Shown here piece after piece: positions 29,462-37,907 of a stretch of 64,000 bases of DNA (its first letter is position 1; each line of letters starts with the position of its first letter). Position numbers and translations under genes: made by a program. Source of the stretch: Martinezella lusitana (GTDB taxonomy: Bacteria; Pseudomonadota; Alphaproteobacteria; Rhizobiales; Rhizobiaceae); assembly GCF_010668395.1 (NCBI RefSeq), contig NZ_WUEY01000017.1, positions 1-64,000 on the forward strand, given 5' to 3'. The notes under the pieces were generated by a model. It searched no databases. It was not told where the DNA came from and saw only the letters and a program-made list of their open reading frames with translations.

Positions 29462-29481
29462 ACTGTAAATCGCGCTACAGT
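29462..29481. promoter_or_regulatory. Inverted repeat between feuN and feuP
   Basis: ACTGTA (29462-29467) and TACAGT (29476-29481) are perfect arms with an 8-base spacer, 35 bases upstream of the feuP start. It could be a FeuP autoregulation site or an mRNA hairpin that tunes feuP relative to feuN. No T-run follows. Confidence 0.3.
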
Positions 29482-29564
29482 GGAATCACGGAAGCAATAA
29501 GATTTCCGGTGAGATTCAAAGCTTTAGATGGTCCATTGCATGTTGGCGCCCGAAATGCGCCGCG

Positions 29565-29819
29565 TCACATCGGCACCTTCATCGTTACCTTGCGCGGACG
29601 CTGCCCGTTGCCCTGCACGAGGACGGTGATGATGCAGCTGTCGCCCGACGGTTGAGCCGAAAGAAGCTGCCCGCCAGTTTTGGCAACGACCTCCTCGGCG
29701 GCCTCACTGCAATCGCTGTTGGCCCGAGCGACCAGGGTCGACATCGGCGCTGGCGCCGGCAGAACAGCCGAGCCGGCCAGGACAAGGGCCGCCGCTGCTA
29801 TGCTTGAAAATGAGGCCAT
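29565..29819 (-). CDS. feuN: Small periplasmic protein, probable FeuN
   Basis: An 84-residue exported protein. The signal peptide MASFSSIAAAALVLAGSAVL is followed by a short mature domain with two Cys (DCSEAAEEVV and DSCIITVLVQ) that could form a disulfide. In S. meliloti a periplasmic protein of this size, FeuN, is encoded upstream of feuPQ and restrains FeuQ. Position, length and export signal all fit. Direct sequence comparison was not possible here, so the name is an inference from context. Confidence 0.65.
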   Translation of the reverse strand: MASFSSIAAAALVLAGSAVLPAPAPMSTLVARANSDCSEAAEEVVAKTGGQLLSAQPSGDSCIITVLVQGNGQRPRKVTMKVPM

Positions 29820-30382
29820 GCTTCAGACTTCCCACAGGGACATTAACTTGGGCGATTATTTACCCAAACACGTCTGAATGGCAAATGAATGGGCTGTAAT
29901 TTTCCGCCCGCAGGCCGGGCAAGGCCTTCAAACCACAGTCTAACCATTTGAAATTATTGAGCTGAGAGACGCCAGATCACGGAAAAGGCAACCAGCCGGC
30001 GTTCCGTTGCCCGGCTTGGATACAATCTATCGGCGATACGCAGGAAGCAGCTGATTTCGAATGCATGGCCCATGCCGGTAGCTGCAGGCTTAGCCATTTT
30101 TAATCATTCCCGCTTATCATCGCCCCGTGAGCGCCACGTAAGCAGTCGCGCCGCCGTGAGCAGATGCAACCGGCCTTCCCGTGCTTTACCGACGTAAAGC
30201 GCAAGGATTTCCTTGAGTCCTTTGAAACGCTTGGAGCCATTTCTTCGAGAGTTGAGTCCGGGTCTTCAAAGGTTGATTCAAGAACCTCCGGCAAAGAATC
30301 TAGGCGGCGACAATCCGATTCCGCCCGAAGCCTCAACCCGTTGAAATGGCTGGCGAGAGGCCGGGCGGTGCGGCCTTCCCGC
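29820..30382. other. Intergenic region upstream of feuN
   Basis: A 563-base spacer with no supported gene. It should hold the feuN-feuP-feuQ promoter near its left end. A perfect dyad, GCTTTAC-CGAC-GTAAAGC, lies at 30183-30200 (7-base arms, 4-base spacer). Short open frames on both strands lack ribosome binding sites. Confidence 0.5.
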
Positions 30383-30691
30383 TCAGATCGGCTCGCGGAC
30401 GGCGGCTTTGGTCTCGTAGTCGGCAGCGATCCGCATTTCGCGCAACGGACGCACCCGCTCGATGGAGCGCTGATAGTTGGGATGAGCCTTGTAGGCGGCC
30501 AACGCCGCCTCGTCGTCGAATTCGCCGTACACGACCAGATCGACGTCGGTTCCGAGCTGATCGGTCTTCACGTTCGCGCCGATCTCCAGCAACCGCGCAT
30601 GTGGAATGGCCGTCAGAATCGAGAGGCCGGAGCGAACCTCCTCAAGGTTGGCGCGATCGGGAACGGTGAAGAAGACGATATGGCGGATCAC
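30383..30691 (-). CDS. Dabb-family (stress-responsive alpha/beta barrel) protein
   Basis: A 102-residue protein beginning MIRHIVFFTVPDRANLEEVR, the standard opening of dimeric alpha-beta barrel (Dabb) domains. The late HPNYQRSIERVRPL stretch is also typical. Dabb proteins are small dimeric barrels of mostly unknown substrate. It is a lone gene; no catalytic residue can be named. Confidence 0.8.
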   Translation of the reverse strand: MIRHIVFFTVPDRANLEEVRSGLSILTAIPHARLLEIGANVKTDQLGTDVDLVVYGEFDDEAALAAYKAHPNYQRSIERVRPLREMRIAADYETKAAVREPI

Positions 30692-30821
30692 GCGGCGGCT
30701 CCTTGTTCATATGCGGAAGCATGGCGCGATATCATGCACGCAGGTTCAATTCAATGAACGGACCGCTTCCTTGCGGGGCCGTTTCGTCGCAGGCCATGCG
30801 CGCCTCCATTACCGTGTGGCT

Positions 30822-31175
30822 ATGGAGCGTGATATCATCGCCGCCATGACGGACGAGGAACTCGTGACCATTGCCCTCGGCCTGCCGGAAGCGACGGAGG
30901 GCTCTCATTTCGGAACCCGCGACTTTCGCGTGCGGGGCAAGATCTTCATGACCCTTCCGGGTTTGGATTTCTGCGTCGTCAAGCTGACACCCGATCAGCA
31001 GCAGATGGCATTGGCGACCATGCCGGGCCACGTTGCGGCCGTGCCGGGCGGCTGGGGCCTCAAGGGCTCCACACGGCTTTTCCATTACGCTGCCGCTCCG
31101 GACGAGATCGAGACGCTGGTGCGAAGGGCATGGCGAAACGCGGCGCCGAAATCTATGGCTTTGCCGGAGGATTAG
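30822..31175 (+). CDS. MmcQ/YjbR family protein
   Basis: A 117-residue protein of the YjbR/CyaY-like superfamily. The characteristic parts are LGLPEATEGSHFGTRDFRV near the N-terminus, GKIFMTL, VVKLTPDQQ and the C-terminal RRAWRNAAPKS. Members are proposed DNA-binding proteins without known pathway. Start choice is uncertain: ATG 30822 and ATG 30846 (MTDEELV) are in frame, neither with a good ribosome binding site. The 3' end overlaps the convergent gene by 23 bases. Confidence 0.8.
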   Translation: MERDIIAAMTDEELVTIALGLPEATEGSHFGTRDFRVRGKIFMTLPGLDFCVVKLTPDQQQMALATMPGHVAAVPGGWGLKGSTRLFHYAAAPDEIETLVRRAWRNAAPKSMALPED

Positions 31176-31641
31176 GCTCCATGTCGTCTTCGACCGTCAG
31201 CGGCCAATCGACGACATAGTCCTCGAAATCGTCCAGATCGACGTCGTTTTCGCTGACCGTGCGCCCGCGGGCGGAAACACGGGCGATATGCACCGTTTCC
31301 GGATCGCCCGAGATCAACGGATGCCACCAGTAGAGATCGCGGCCATCATTGACGAGGCGGTAGGCGCAAGTGGGCGGCAGCCATTCCAGTTCCGACACCT
31401 TCTCCGGCGTCAGCTGAACGCAGTCCGGCACGAAATCCCAGCGGTTCGGATAGCTCGTGCAACGACAGCTCTCGCCATCCATCAGCTTGCAGCGGATCGA
31501 GGTGAAATAGACATCGCCGCTATCCCACTCCTCCAGCTTGTTGAGACAACAGAGACCACAGCCGTCGCAAAGGCTTTCCCACTCGGACGGACTCATTTCC
31601 GTCAGGGTCTTGCTTTTCCAGAAAGGTATCTCGTCTGTCAT
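31153..31641 (-). CDS. YcgN/UPF0260 family cysteine-cluster protein
   Basis: A 162-residue protein opening MTDEIPFWKSKTLTEMSPSE. The Cys-rich motif LCDGCGLCCLNKLEEWD, with further Cys in IRCKLMDGESCRCTSYPNRW and PPTCAYRL, is diagnostic of the UPF0260/YkgJ zinc- or iron-chelating families. The metal and role are unproven. A GAGG lies just upstream of the ATG pair (31644/31641). It overlaps the convergent YjbR-like gene by 23 bases at its 3' end. Confidence 0.87.
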   Translation of the reverse strand: MTDEIPFWKSKTLTEMSPSEWESLCDGCGLCCLNKLEEWDSGDVYFTSIRCKLMDGESCRCTSYPNRWDFVPDCVQLTPEKVSELEWLPPTCAYRLVNDGRDLYWWHPLISGDPETVHIARVSARGRTVSENDVDLDDFEDYVVDWPLTVEDDMEPNPPAKP

Positions 31642-31810
31642 CATCGTCGTCCTCGCCACCCGACGGAAGGGGGAATTCGGGCTGCGGCATGCATGTCTCT
31701 TGTTCTTTTCTCTAAATCAACCAATTATTCAATTCGCCGTTCTATGAGATAATGGGCTTTGCGTGTGCCACAAGCAAACACGCAGCAATATTGTGGTCGG
31801 GAAGTAGAGC

Positions 31811-34006
31811 GTGGAAGACCCATCCAATCCAGAAAACGGGCCGAAAGCGGAGCCCGAGACGCGGAAGGACAGCGGGGCCGAAAAGCCGCGGCGGCGGAAA
31901 CGCTATTTCTTCCTGCGCCTTGATTCATGGATCGACTCCACTCTCTGGAACGCCGGTTTCCGTCTTGCCGAAGCCTGGGAAGACATCACCATTTTCTTTC
32001 GCCGCTTCCGCGTGCGCGGCTGGAAACGCATCGTTTTCGAACTGCTCGGCGAAGGCCTGACGCTGGGTGCCGCCGGCTCCGTCGTCATGCTGATGCTCGC
32101 CATGCCGGCCTTCGAGGCGACGCAGGGCGACTGGCGCAATCGCGGCAACTTCGCCGTCACCTTCCTTGACCGCTATGGCAACGTCATCGGCCATCGCGGC
32201 ATCATTCACGAGAATTCCGTGCCGGTCGACCAATTGCCGGACTATTTCATCAAGGCCGTGCTTGCGACCGAGGACCGGCGCTTCTTCGACCATTTCGGCA
32301 TCGACGTCATCGGCCTGTTTCGCGCCGTGACCGTCAATGCGCAGGCGGGCGGGGTCGTCCAGGGCGGCTCGACGCTGACGCAGCAGCTCGCCAAGAACAT
32401 CTTCCTCAGCAACGAGCGCTCCATCGACCGCAAGATCAAGGAAGCCTTCCTGGCGATCTGGCTCGAAGCCAATCTCTCCAAGAAGGAAATCCTGAGCCTT
32501 TATCTCGACCGCACCTATATGGGCGGCGGCACGTTCGGCGCGGCGGCGGCCGCCCAATTCTACTTCGGCAAGAGCATTACCGACGTCAATCTGGCCGAGG
32601 CGGCCATGCTGGCCGGCCTCTTCAAGGCACCGGCGAAATATGCGCCGCATGTCAACCTGCCGGCGGCGCGCGCCCGCGCCAACGACGTGCTGTCCAATCT
32701 CGTCCAAAGCGGCCTGATGACCGAGGGCCAGGTGATTGCCGCGCGGCGCAACCCCGCCTCCGTGGTCGATCGCGCCCAGATCGACTCTCCCGACTATTTC
32801 CTCGATTGGGCCTTCGATGAGGTCCAGCGGCTCGCCGTCAAGTTCCCCGAGCGCTCGCTGATCGTGCGCACCACCATCGACATGGGATTGCAGAAGGCAG
32901 CCGAGGATTCCGTCCAGTCCAGCCTGATGGAATTCGGCGAGCGCTATCATGCCAAGCAGGGCGCGAGCGTCATCATCGAGAACGGCGGCGCCGTGCGCGC
33001 CATGGTCGGCGGCAGCGATTACGGCGAAAGCCAGTTCAACCGCGCCACCAAGGCGCTGCGCCAGCCGGGCTCGTCGTTCAAGATCTATACCTATTCCGTG
33101 GCGATGGAGAACGGCATGACGCCGACATCCACCATCGTCGACGCGCCGATCACCTGGGGCAACTGGAGCCCGCACAATTACGAGAACCGCTACGAAGGCA
33201 AGGTGACGCTGACGCAGGCGATCGCGCAGTCGATCAACACGGTGCCGGTACGTCTCGCCAAGGAGAAGTTCGGCATCCAGCCGATCCGCGACATGGCCAA
33301 GGCCCTGGGCGTGGAGACCCCGATCCGCAACGACAAGACCATTCCAATCGGCACGTCGGAAGTGACGGTGCTCGACCAGGCTACGGCCTACGCTGTCTTT
33401 CCGGCCGACGGCATGCAGTCGCGGCGGCACGGCATCGATCAGATCACCAGCTACGGCGGCAAGGTGCTCTACGATTTCAATCGCGACGAGCCGGCCGCCA
33501 AGCGGGTTCTCAGCGAAAAAGCCACCTCCTACATGAACCAGATGCTGACGCAGGTTCCCGTGATCGGCACCGGCCGCAAGGCCGCGCTCGACAACGGCAT
33601 CGTGATCGGCGGCAAGACCGGCACCACGCAGGCCTATCGCGACGCCTGGTTCATTGGCTTTACCGGCAACTACACCTGCGCCGTCTGGTTCGGCAACGAC
33701 GACTACACGTCCACGAACAACATGACGGGCGGCACGCTTCCCGCGATGACTTTCAAGAAGATCATGGATTATGCGCATCAGGGCGTCGTGCTGAAGCCAA
33801 TACCGGGCATCAGCAATCCATTCCCGGTGCAGAAGCCGCAAGCCGTCGCGGCCAAGAAGCCGGCGGATGCAGCCAATGGCGGGCTGCCGCCGCTCGTGCG
33901 TCCGCGCTCGCTCTCGGTCGATTCCACGAATATCCTGCGTGATATCGGTGAACGGCTAAAAGCCGCGGCACCGCTCGGCGCGCAGAAGGTGGCCACGGCC
34001 GAATAG
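31811..34006 (+). CDS. Class A penicillin-binding protein (PBP1A family transglycosylase/transpeptidase)
   Basis: A 731-residue bifunctional murein synthase starting at GTG 31811. A basic cytoplasmic tail (RRRKR) precedes the TM anchor (about 80-100). The GT51 glycosyltransferase domain has catalytic E154 in ATEDRRFFDHFGID and QGGSTLTQQLAKN. The transpeptidase domain has S421 (PGSSFK), SIN at 474-476 and KTG at 602-604. The C-terminal extension (from about 675) is Pro/Ala/Lys-rich and ends without a known domain. It is single-gene or first in a unit with the DUF1214/DUF1254 pair 266 bases downstream. Confidence 0.94.
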   Translation: MEDPSNPENGPKAEPETRKDSGAEKPRRRKRYFFLRLDSWIDSTLWNAGFRLAEAWEDITIFFRRFRVRGWKRIVFELLGEGLTLGAAGSVVMLMLAMPAFEATQGDWRNRGNFAVTFLDRYGNVIGHRGIIHENSVPVDQLPDYFIKAVLATEDRRFFDHFGIDVIGLFRAVTVNAQAGGVVQGGSTLTQQLAKNIFLSNERSIDRKIKEAFLAIWLEANLSKKEILSLYLDRTYMGGGTFGAAAAAQFYFGKSITDVNLAEAAMLAGLFKAPAKYAPHVNLPAARARANDVLSNLVQSGLMTEGQVIAARRNPASVVDRAQIDSPDYFLDWAFDEVQRLAVKFPERSLIVRTTIDMGLQKAAEDSVQSSLMEFGERYHAKQGASVIIENGGAVRAMVGGSDYGESQFNRATKALRQPGSSFKIYTYSVAMENGMTPTSTIVDAPITWGNWSPHNYENRYEGKVTLTQAIAQSINTVPVRLAKEKFGIQPIRDMAKALGVETPIRNDKTIPIGTSEVTVLDQATAYAVFPADGMQSRRHGIDQITSYGGKVLYDFNRDEPAAKRVLSEKATSYMNQMLTQVPVIGTGRKAALDNGIVIGGKTGTTQAYRDAWFIGFTGNYTCAVWFGNDDYTSTNNMTGGTLPAMTFKKIMDYAHQGVVLKPIPGISNPFPVQKPQAVAAKKPADAANGGLPPLVRPRSLSVDSTNILRDIGERLKAAAPLGAQKVATAE

Positions 34007-34272
34007 CGATCATCCCGGCAAGGAAGAAAACGGAGGGCGTATCGGCGCCCGCCCGACCACATTCCGACGACGATATCAGGCGATCGCCCGCGCGTATCGA
34101 AACCGGCCGAGAGACCAACGAGGCGATGACGACGGGGGTTTCGACCGTGGAATGCCGTGCCCGGCGATCGATGACACTCTGTATGGATGTCGCCTGAAAG
34201 CACCCTGCCCTTCCCCCTGTGGTCAGAATCAGGAATAAATCGATACTGATTTGTCACGAGGACGATCCCAGG

Positions 34273-34860
34273 GTGTTCCGAGTTCCCCTTCTTGTCGCGC
34301 TTTCGCTTCTCATCGCCTTTGGCGGCGGTATCGTGTTCACGCTCCTGGCGCTGGACGCGACCTCCGGCTTCGGCGCGATCAAGCTCGGCGCCTGGCAGGC
34401 TTTTCCGGAAATGCAGACGGCGGACGCGGACCCCTATGCGAAATCCCACAGGGCCCGTGCGGGACGGCTGCTCTACGGCACGGCGGAGGGACTGGTATTC
34501 ACGGCTTCCGACGACGATGCCGGCGCGCGCCTGACGGCAGGCTGCAGCTATCGCATCAGCGGCCAGACACCGCCGGCAAGGCTCTGGACCTTGTTCATCG
34601 CCGGCAATGACGGCCGGCCGATCGAAGGGCTCGCCGGGCGCCCTTCTACGATCAATTCGTGGGTCGTGCTGCGCAATCCGGACTCGAGCTTCAGCATTAC
34701 GGTTTCACCCAATGCTCAGGCGGGCAACTGGCTCGCCTTGCCTTTCTCCGGTAATTTTCGCCTGGTCTGGACACTGCTGGATTCACCGGCGGCCAGCAAT
34801 TCCGGCCTGATCGATCTCAGTATGCCGAAGCTCGAAAAGATCGGGTGCGGCAATGTTTAG
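34273..34860 (+). CDS. DUF1214-domain protein, membrane-anchored
   Basis: A 195-residue protein. GTG 34273 is chosen because GAGGA lies 10 bases upstream and it places the TM helix VPLLVALSLLIAFGGGIVF at the N-terminus. A start at 34219 would add a charged lead. The C-terminal region with NPDSSFSITVSPNAQAGNWL followed by ALPFSGNFRLVWTLLD matches the DUF1214 pattern. The function is unknown. It overlaps the next gene by 8 bases and partners it: the DUF1254 and DUF1214 domains are commonly found in one protein with DUF1254 first, so order and separation here are unusual. Confidence 0.75.
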   Translation: MFRVPLLVALSLLIAFGGGIVFTLLALDATSGFGAIKLGAWQAFPEMQTADADPYAKSHRARAGRLLYGTAEGLVFTASDDDAGARLTAGCSYRISGQTPPARLWTLFIAGNDGRPIEGLAGRPSTINSWVVLRNPDSSFSITVSPNAQAGNWLALPFSGNFRLVWTLLDSPAASNSGLIDLSMPKLEKIGCGNV

Positions 34861-35401
34861 ATTTGTTTTCGCGATCCTCACCGGCATATTCGGCGCAGCG
34901 CTGCTACATATCGTCATCATATTGTCGCTGCCGCACTTTTCCGACCGCGACGCCTATACGCGGGTATCGGACGAAGGCGACGAGAACCATTTCTACATGC
35001 TCGACGACAAGGACGACGAGGCGGGGCTTTCCAACACCGATCCCTATATCCGCACCGCCGTCTGCGCGTTCGACATCGAGGACAAGCCCGTTCACCTGAT
35101 CGCCAAGGGTAAGGTGCCGTTCTGGTCGCTTGCCGTCTACGATGCCGCATCGAACGAAGTGTTCAGCATGAGCGATCGCACGTCGGTCGGCGGCGCGCTG
35201 GATCTGCTTCTCGCTTCCCCCGTCCAGCTGACGGGCATCCGCAAGGCCCTGCCGCCGGCCCTCGCCCAATCGATTCTGGTGGAAGTGCCGCGTGCCCAGG
35301 GCTACGCAGTGCTGCGCACGATGGCGCCTCAAACGAGCTTCGATGACGCCGCCCGAGAATTTCTCACGGAAGCCGGCTGCGACGAATTCGACAATAACTG
35401 A
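34853..35401 (+). CDS. DUF1254-domain protein, membrane-anchored
   Basis: A 182-residue protein. The N-terminal hydrophobic segment MFRFVFAILTGIFGAALLHI is a signal anchor. Its periplasmic part has DPYIRTAVCAFDIEDKPVHL and PFWSLAVYDAASNEVFS with SDRTSVGG, which is the DUF1254 pattern. It overlaps the DUF1214 gene by 8 bases, indicating coupled translation and probably a complex of the two products. The biochemical role is unknown. Confidence 0.75.
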   Translation: MFRFVFAILTGIFGAALLHIVIILSLPHFSDRDAYTRVSDEGDENHFYMLDDKDDEAGLSNTDPYIRTAVCAFDIEDKPVHLIAKGKVPFWSLAVYDAASNEVFSMSDRTSVGGALDLLLASPVQLTGIRKALPPALAQSILVEVPRAQGYAVLRTMAPQTSFDDAAREFLTEAGCDEFDNN

Positions 35402-35542
35402 AATCCGTCCCTGACATGGGCTGCCGCCAAAGCGGGGCAAGGCATCCCCATAAGTCGCGACGGTGCGATAGGAAATCCGCCGGCTTGCAGCGGCAATCGG
35501 CGGCTGCCGCCTCGGCGCGTATAGGGCCGCATATGACGGGCG

Positions 35543-35710
35543 CTATTTTCCCTTTGCCCGCTTCGATCCCGTTCCGGGACGATGGTCGGGCGTATCCAGG
35601 TGTTCATAGCGTACGCCGGTGAACAACAATATCTTTGCTTCCACCTGCTCCTTTCGGACGCGCGGCGGCATACGCAATCGCCAATCCGAAAGAGATATGA
35701 TCTTTGCCAT
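35543..35710 (-). CDS. Small conserved-looking protein (55 aa)
   Basis: An ORF of 55 codons beginning MAKIISLSDWRLRMPPRVRK and containing EAKILLFTGVRYEHL, a phrase I associate with short rhizobial proteins of unknown function. ATG 35710 has GGAG 6 bases upstream, a strong ribosome binding site. The product is basic at both ends with no export signal. It lies divergently to the gene at 36232 across a 521-base spacer. Confidence 0.6.
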   Translation of the reverse strand: MAKIISLSDWRLRMPPRVRKEQVEAKILLFTGVRYEHLDTPDHRPGTGSKRAKGK

Positions 35711-36231
35711 TCTCGTCTCCATCGACATCTCGAGACGGATGAACCTGCGACTTGATTTCACCCTGCCCGTCCCTGAAACGGGCTAGCGCTTCCCTCCATC
35801 CCAGCCCTGTTCTTTCGGCTGCAACAGAGGCATTTACGCCTTCTCACGGCATTTCCTGCACACCGTGGCATGGGCGCCGCTTCCGGCTTCCATGCTGTCA
35901 TTACACTCGAACACATTCTGCCAATCGCTGCTTTCATCGGAATTCAGACATATCGCAGTTAACAGAATGCTAATTCTCGTCGCACCTCGTCCTTGGCATG
36001 AAGCTGTCATACTCTATTAACGCTGATGGAGCGGTTTTGGTTTCATCGGCCATGGAAAAATCGGCGAAAACAGTTTCGCCATGAAATCAAGCAATATCAT
36101 ATTCTTAGGTAAACAAATCACGCTGCGGGCGAATAGATCGAAAATGGCAGCGTTGCATAAAAGCGTCACGCAAATATTATTTGCGCTCACAAAAAATTAA
36201 CGTATTGTGAGGCGCGAATCGAGGGCGATCA
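35711..36231. other. AT-rich divergent spacer with dyad and CtrA-like motif
   Basis: A 521-base region without a supported gene. It holds a TTAA-N7-CTAA element (35959-35973), reminiscent of CtrA half-sites, and a perfect dyad at 36169-36185 close to the downstream start. The stretch 36040-36200 is notably AT-rich, consistent with promoters and with MucR/H-NS-type binding. Confidence 0.45.
36169..36185. promoter_or_regulatory. Candidate operator dyad upstream of the 68-aa gene
   Basis: CGCAAAT (36169-36175) and ATTTGCG (36179-36185) are perfect 7-base arms around ATT, ending 46 bases before the ATG at 36232. This is where a repressor or activator would act. Confidence 0.35.
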
Positions 36232-36438
36232 ATGTTTGCAACGGGCAATTCTATCTTCTCTCCAGAGGATGTCATCGTCCTGCGCGACGCGCTGGACGAA
36301 TGGTGCCAGGAGAAGCGGGTCGATATCAAAAGCGCCGAAGCCCAGTTCGCGGCAACGGCGGCGCTCGGTCTCTTTCAGTCCGGCTACAACACCTCGGAAA
36401 AGCTGCTTGCCGCCATGCGCGAGCACCGAGGCATCTGA
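36232..36438 (+). CDS. Small hypothetical protein (68 aa)
   Basis: A 68-residue acidic protein beginning MFATGNSIFSPEDVIVLRDA and ending AAMREHRGI. ATG 36232 has GAGG 7 bases upstream. It is predicted to be largely helical and cytosolic, with no signal peptide. It looks like a conserved rhizobial small protein, but I cannot name a function. The dyad at 36169-36185 marks its probable promoter. Confidence 0.7.
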   Translation: MFATGNSIFSPEDVIVLRDALDEWCQEKRVDIKSAEAQFAATAALGLFQSGYNTSEKLLAAMREHRGI

Positions 36439-36743
36439 GAGATTTCCGACCTCAGCAGGACGCCAGCCGATGCTGGAAGCACGCTTCCCGAGCGGGATGG
36501 AATGCCCTGCGGCTAACTTTTCAGCAAAACCCTCATAGGTTGAGTATCGATTTGGACGCGCGTCCGGGGAAAGGTTGTCCACAGGAGGCCTAGCCCATGA
36601 AACCATGGCGGATGCAGCCAACATCCGCCTGATGTTCCCACGCAAGCTTAACGCGCAATTTTTATTCGGATTTTAATAAAGTTTTCACGAACCGTTAACT
36701 CTGACGGCCTTAGTCTCCTGGTGAAAGCCAGATAAGGACGACC
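36439..36743. other. Intergenic region with a perfect hairpin
   Basis: A 305-base spacer. GGCGGATG (36607-36614) and CATCCGCC (36622-36629) form an 8-base stem with a 7-base loop, but no T-run follows, so it is not a standard terminator. GTTAAC (36694-36699) and a TTAA-N7-TTCA element (36673-36687) lie just upstream of the next ORF. Confidence 0.45.
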
Positions 36744-36956
36744 GTGTCCAAACCCGTTTCGACAATCGCCGCCAGAGAAGCCCTCTCCAAACAAAGGGTC
36801 GTTCGGCACGACCCGAACGGGGGGCAGCGGGATCCATGGTCGACCATCCGGCTCCCTGCTTTTTTGTTCAGCGTATCAGTATGGGTGTTGGCGTGCGTGA
36901 CCGGTTTCGAGACCTTGAAGAGCCTGCGACTGTCCGTAAGAAAGACGTGGTTCTGA
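36744..36956 (+). CDS. Small ORF translationally coupled to the DUF2336 gene (70 aa)
   Basis: GTG 36744 has AAGGA 5 bases upstream. The 70-residue product is basic at its N-terminus (MSKPVSTIAAREALSKQRVV), has one hydrophobic segment (LPAFLFSVSVWVLACVTGF) and a basic tail. Its stop overlaps the next start as TGATG (36954-36958), a classic re-initiation arrangement, while the downstream gene itself lacks a good ribosome binding site. It could be a small membrane protein or a leader whose translation sets expression of the DUF2336 gene. No homologue is recognised. Confidence 0.45.
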   Translation: MSKPVSTIAAREALSKQRVVRHDPNGGQRDPWSTIRLPAFLFSVSVWVLACVTGFETLKSLRLSVRKTWF

Positions 36957-37900
36957 TGGCGACGATCACCAGCTTCGAAGGCATGGGACACCCATCCAGA
37001 TCCGAACTCCGCCAGTTCGCCGAGCTTTTCACCCCCGTCTTCCAGGCCTCCTCGGAGGAGGCGAAGCGACAGGCGGTCGCTGCTCTCTCCCAATGCGCGA
37101 CCGTGCCACAAGCGGTTGCCCTTTTCATCGGCTGTCAGCCGATCGCCATCGCCGCTCCGTTCCTCACCAGCTCGCAAGCGATCGACGACGATACGCTCAT
37201 CACCATTGCCCGCACGCAAGGGGCCGCTCATGCGCGGGCGATCGTCGGCCGGCCGGCACTCTCGCCCAAGGTCATCGACGCTCTCGTCGGCCTGCATCAG
37301 GCGGAACCGGAACGCGGCATGACGGTGCAGGAAGAGCGGGCAGAGGCCGTATCGACGCTCGCCGAAACGGTGGAAACCGAACGGCTGTCGCGCGAAGAGG
37401 TCTTGCGCCAACAGATCAAGCAGGCCGCCCGTCATCTGGCGCGCGACGACAAGGATCGGCTCGGCCTGCGCAGCCTCAGTGAAACGCAGGAAGCCCTGCT
37501 TGTTCGCTTTGCGCGCGAGCGCGACGCGATACAATTTGCAACGACGCTGGCCGACGCGCTTTCCTCCAGCTACTGGCTCGCCGAACGCATCCTGCTCGAT
37601 ACGTCGGGCCAGCAGCTCGCCGTCACGCTCGTCAGCCTCGGCATGAGCATTGCGGATGCCGTCTACTCGCTCGAGCGTTTCTATCCGCATCTGGCCGAAC
37701 GGCACGGCAGCGTGAGCCGAGCGTGGCTGGTGCTGGACGGCATCGACGCCGAAGAGAGCCAGGCCCGCGTCGAGGCGTGGCGCCGCGCCGACAACTATAC
37801 CTACCTGCCACAGGAAAAAATTGCCCAGCGTCCGGCAGCACCGCTGTTCGGCGCGAAATCGGGTTCCATCCGCGAATTGCGGGTGGCAAACCGGCGGTAA
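36956..37900 (+). CDS. DUF2336-domain protein
   Basis: A 314-residue soluble protein starting MATITSFEGMGHPSRSELRQ. The alpha-helical repeat-like character (RQFAELFTPVFQASSEEAKR; ALSQCATVPQAVALF; HARAIVGRPALSPKVIDALV) fits DUF2336, an alphaproteobacterial family of unknown function. ATG 36956 is supported by the TGATG overlap with the upstream ORF. In-frame starts at 36836 or 36881 are possible and would add a charged lead (RDRFRDLEEP). It converges with the DUF1491 gene 8 bases away. Confidence 0.75.
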   Translation: MATITSFEGMGHPSRSELRQFAELFTPVFQASSEEAKRQAVAALSQCATVPQAVALFIGCQPIAIAAPFLTSSQAIDDDTLITIARTQGAAHARAIVGRPALSPKVIDALVGLHQAEPERGMTVQEERAEAVSTLAETVETERLSREEVLRQQIKQAARHLARDDKDRLGLRSLSETQEALLVRFARERDAIQFATTLADALSSSYWLAERILLDTSGQQLAVTLVSLGMSIADAVYSLERFYPHLAERHGSVSRAWLVLDGIDAEESQARVEAWRRADNYTYLPQEKIAQRPAAPLFGAKSGSIRELRVANRR

Positions 37901-37907
37901 GGACGGC

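Noticed and set aside
30100..30336. A 78-codon minus-strand frame upstream of feuN
   Set aside because: There is no ribosome binding site and composition is unlike neighbours; treated as non-coding spacer.
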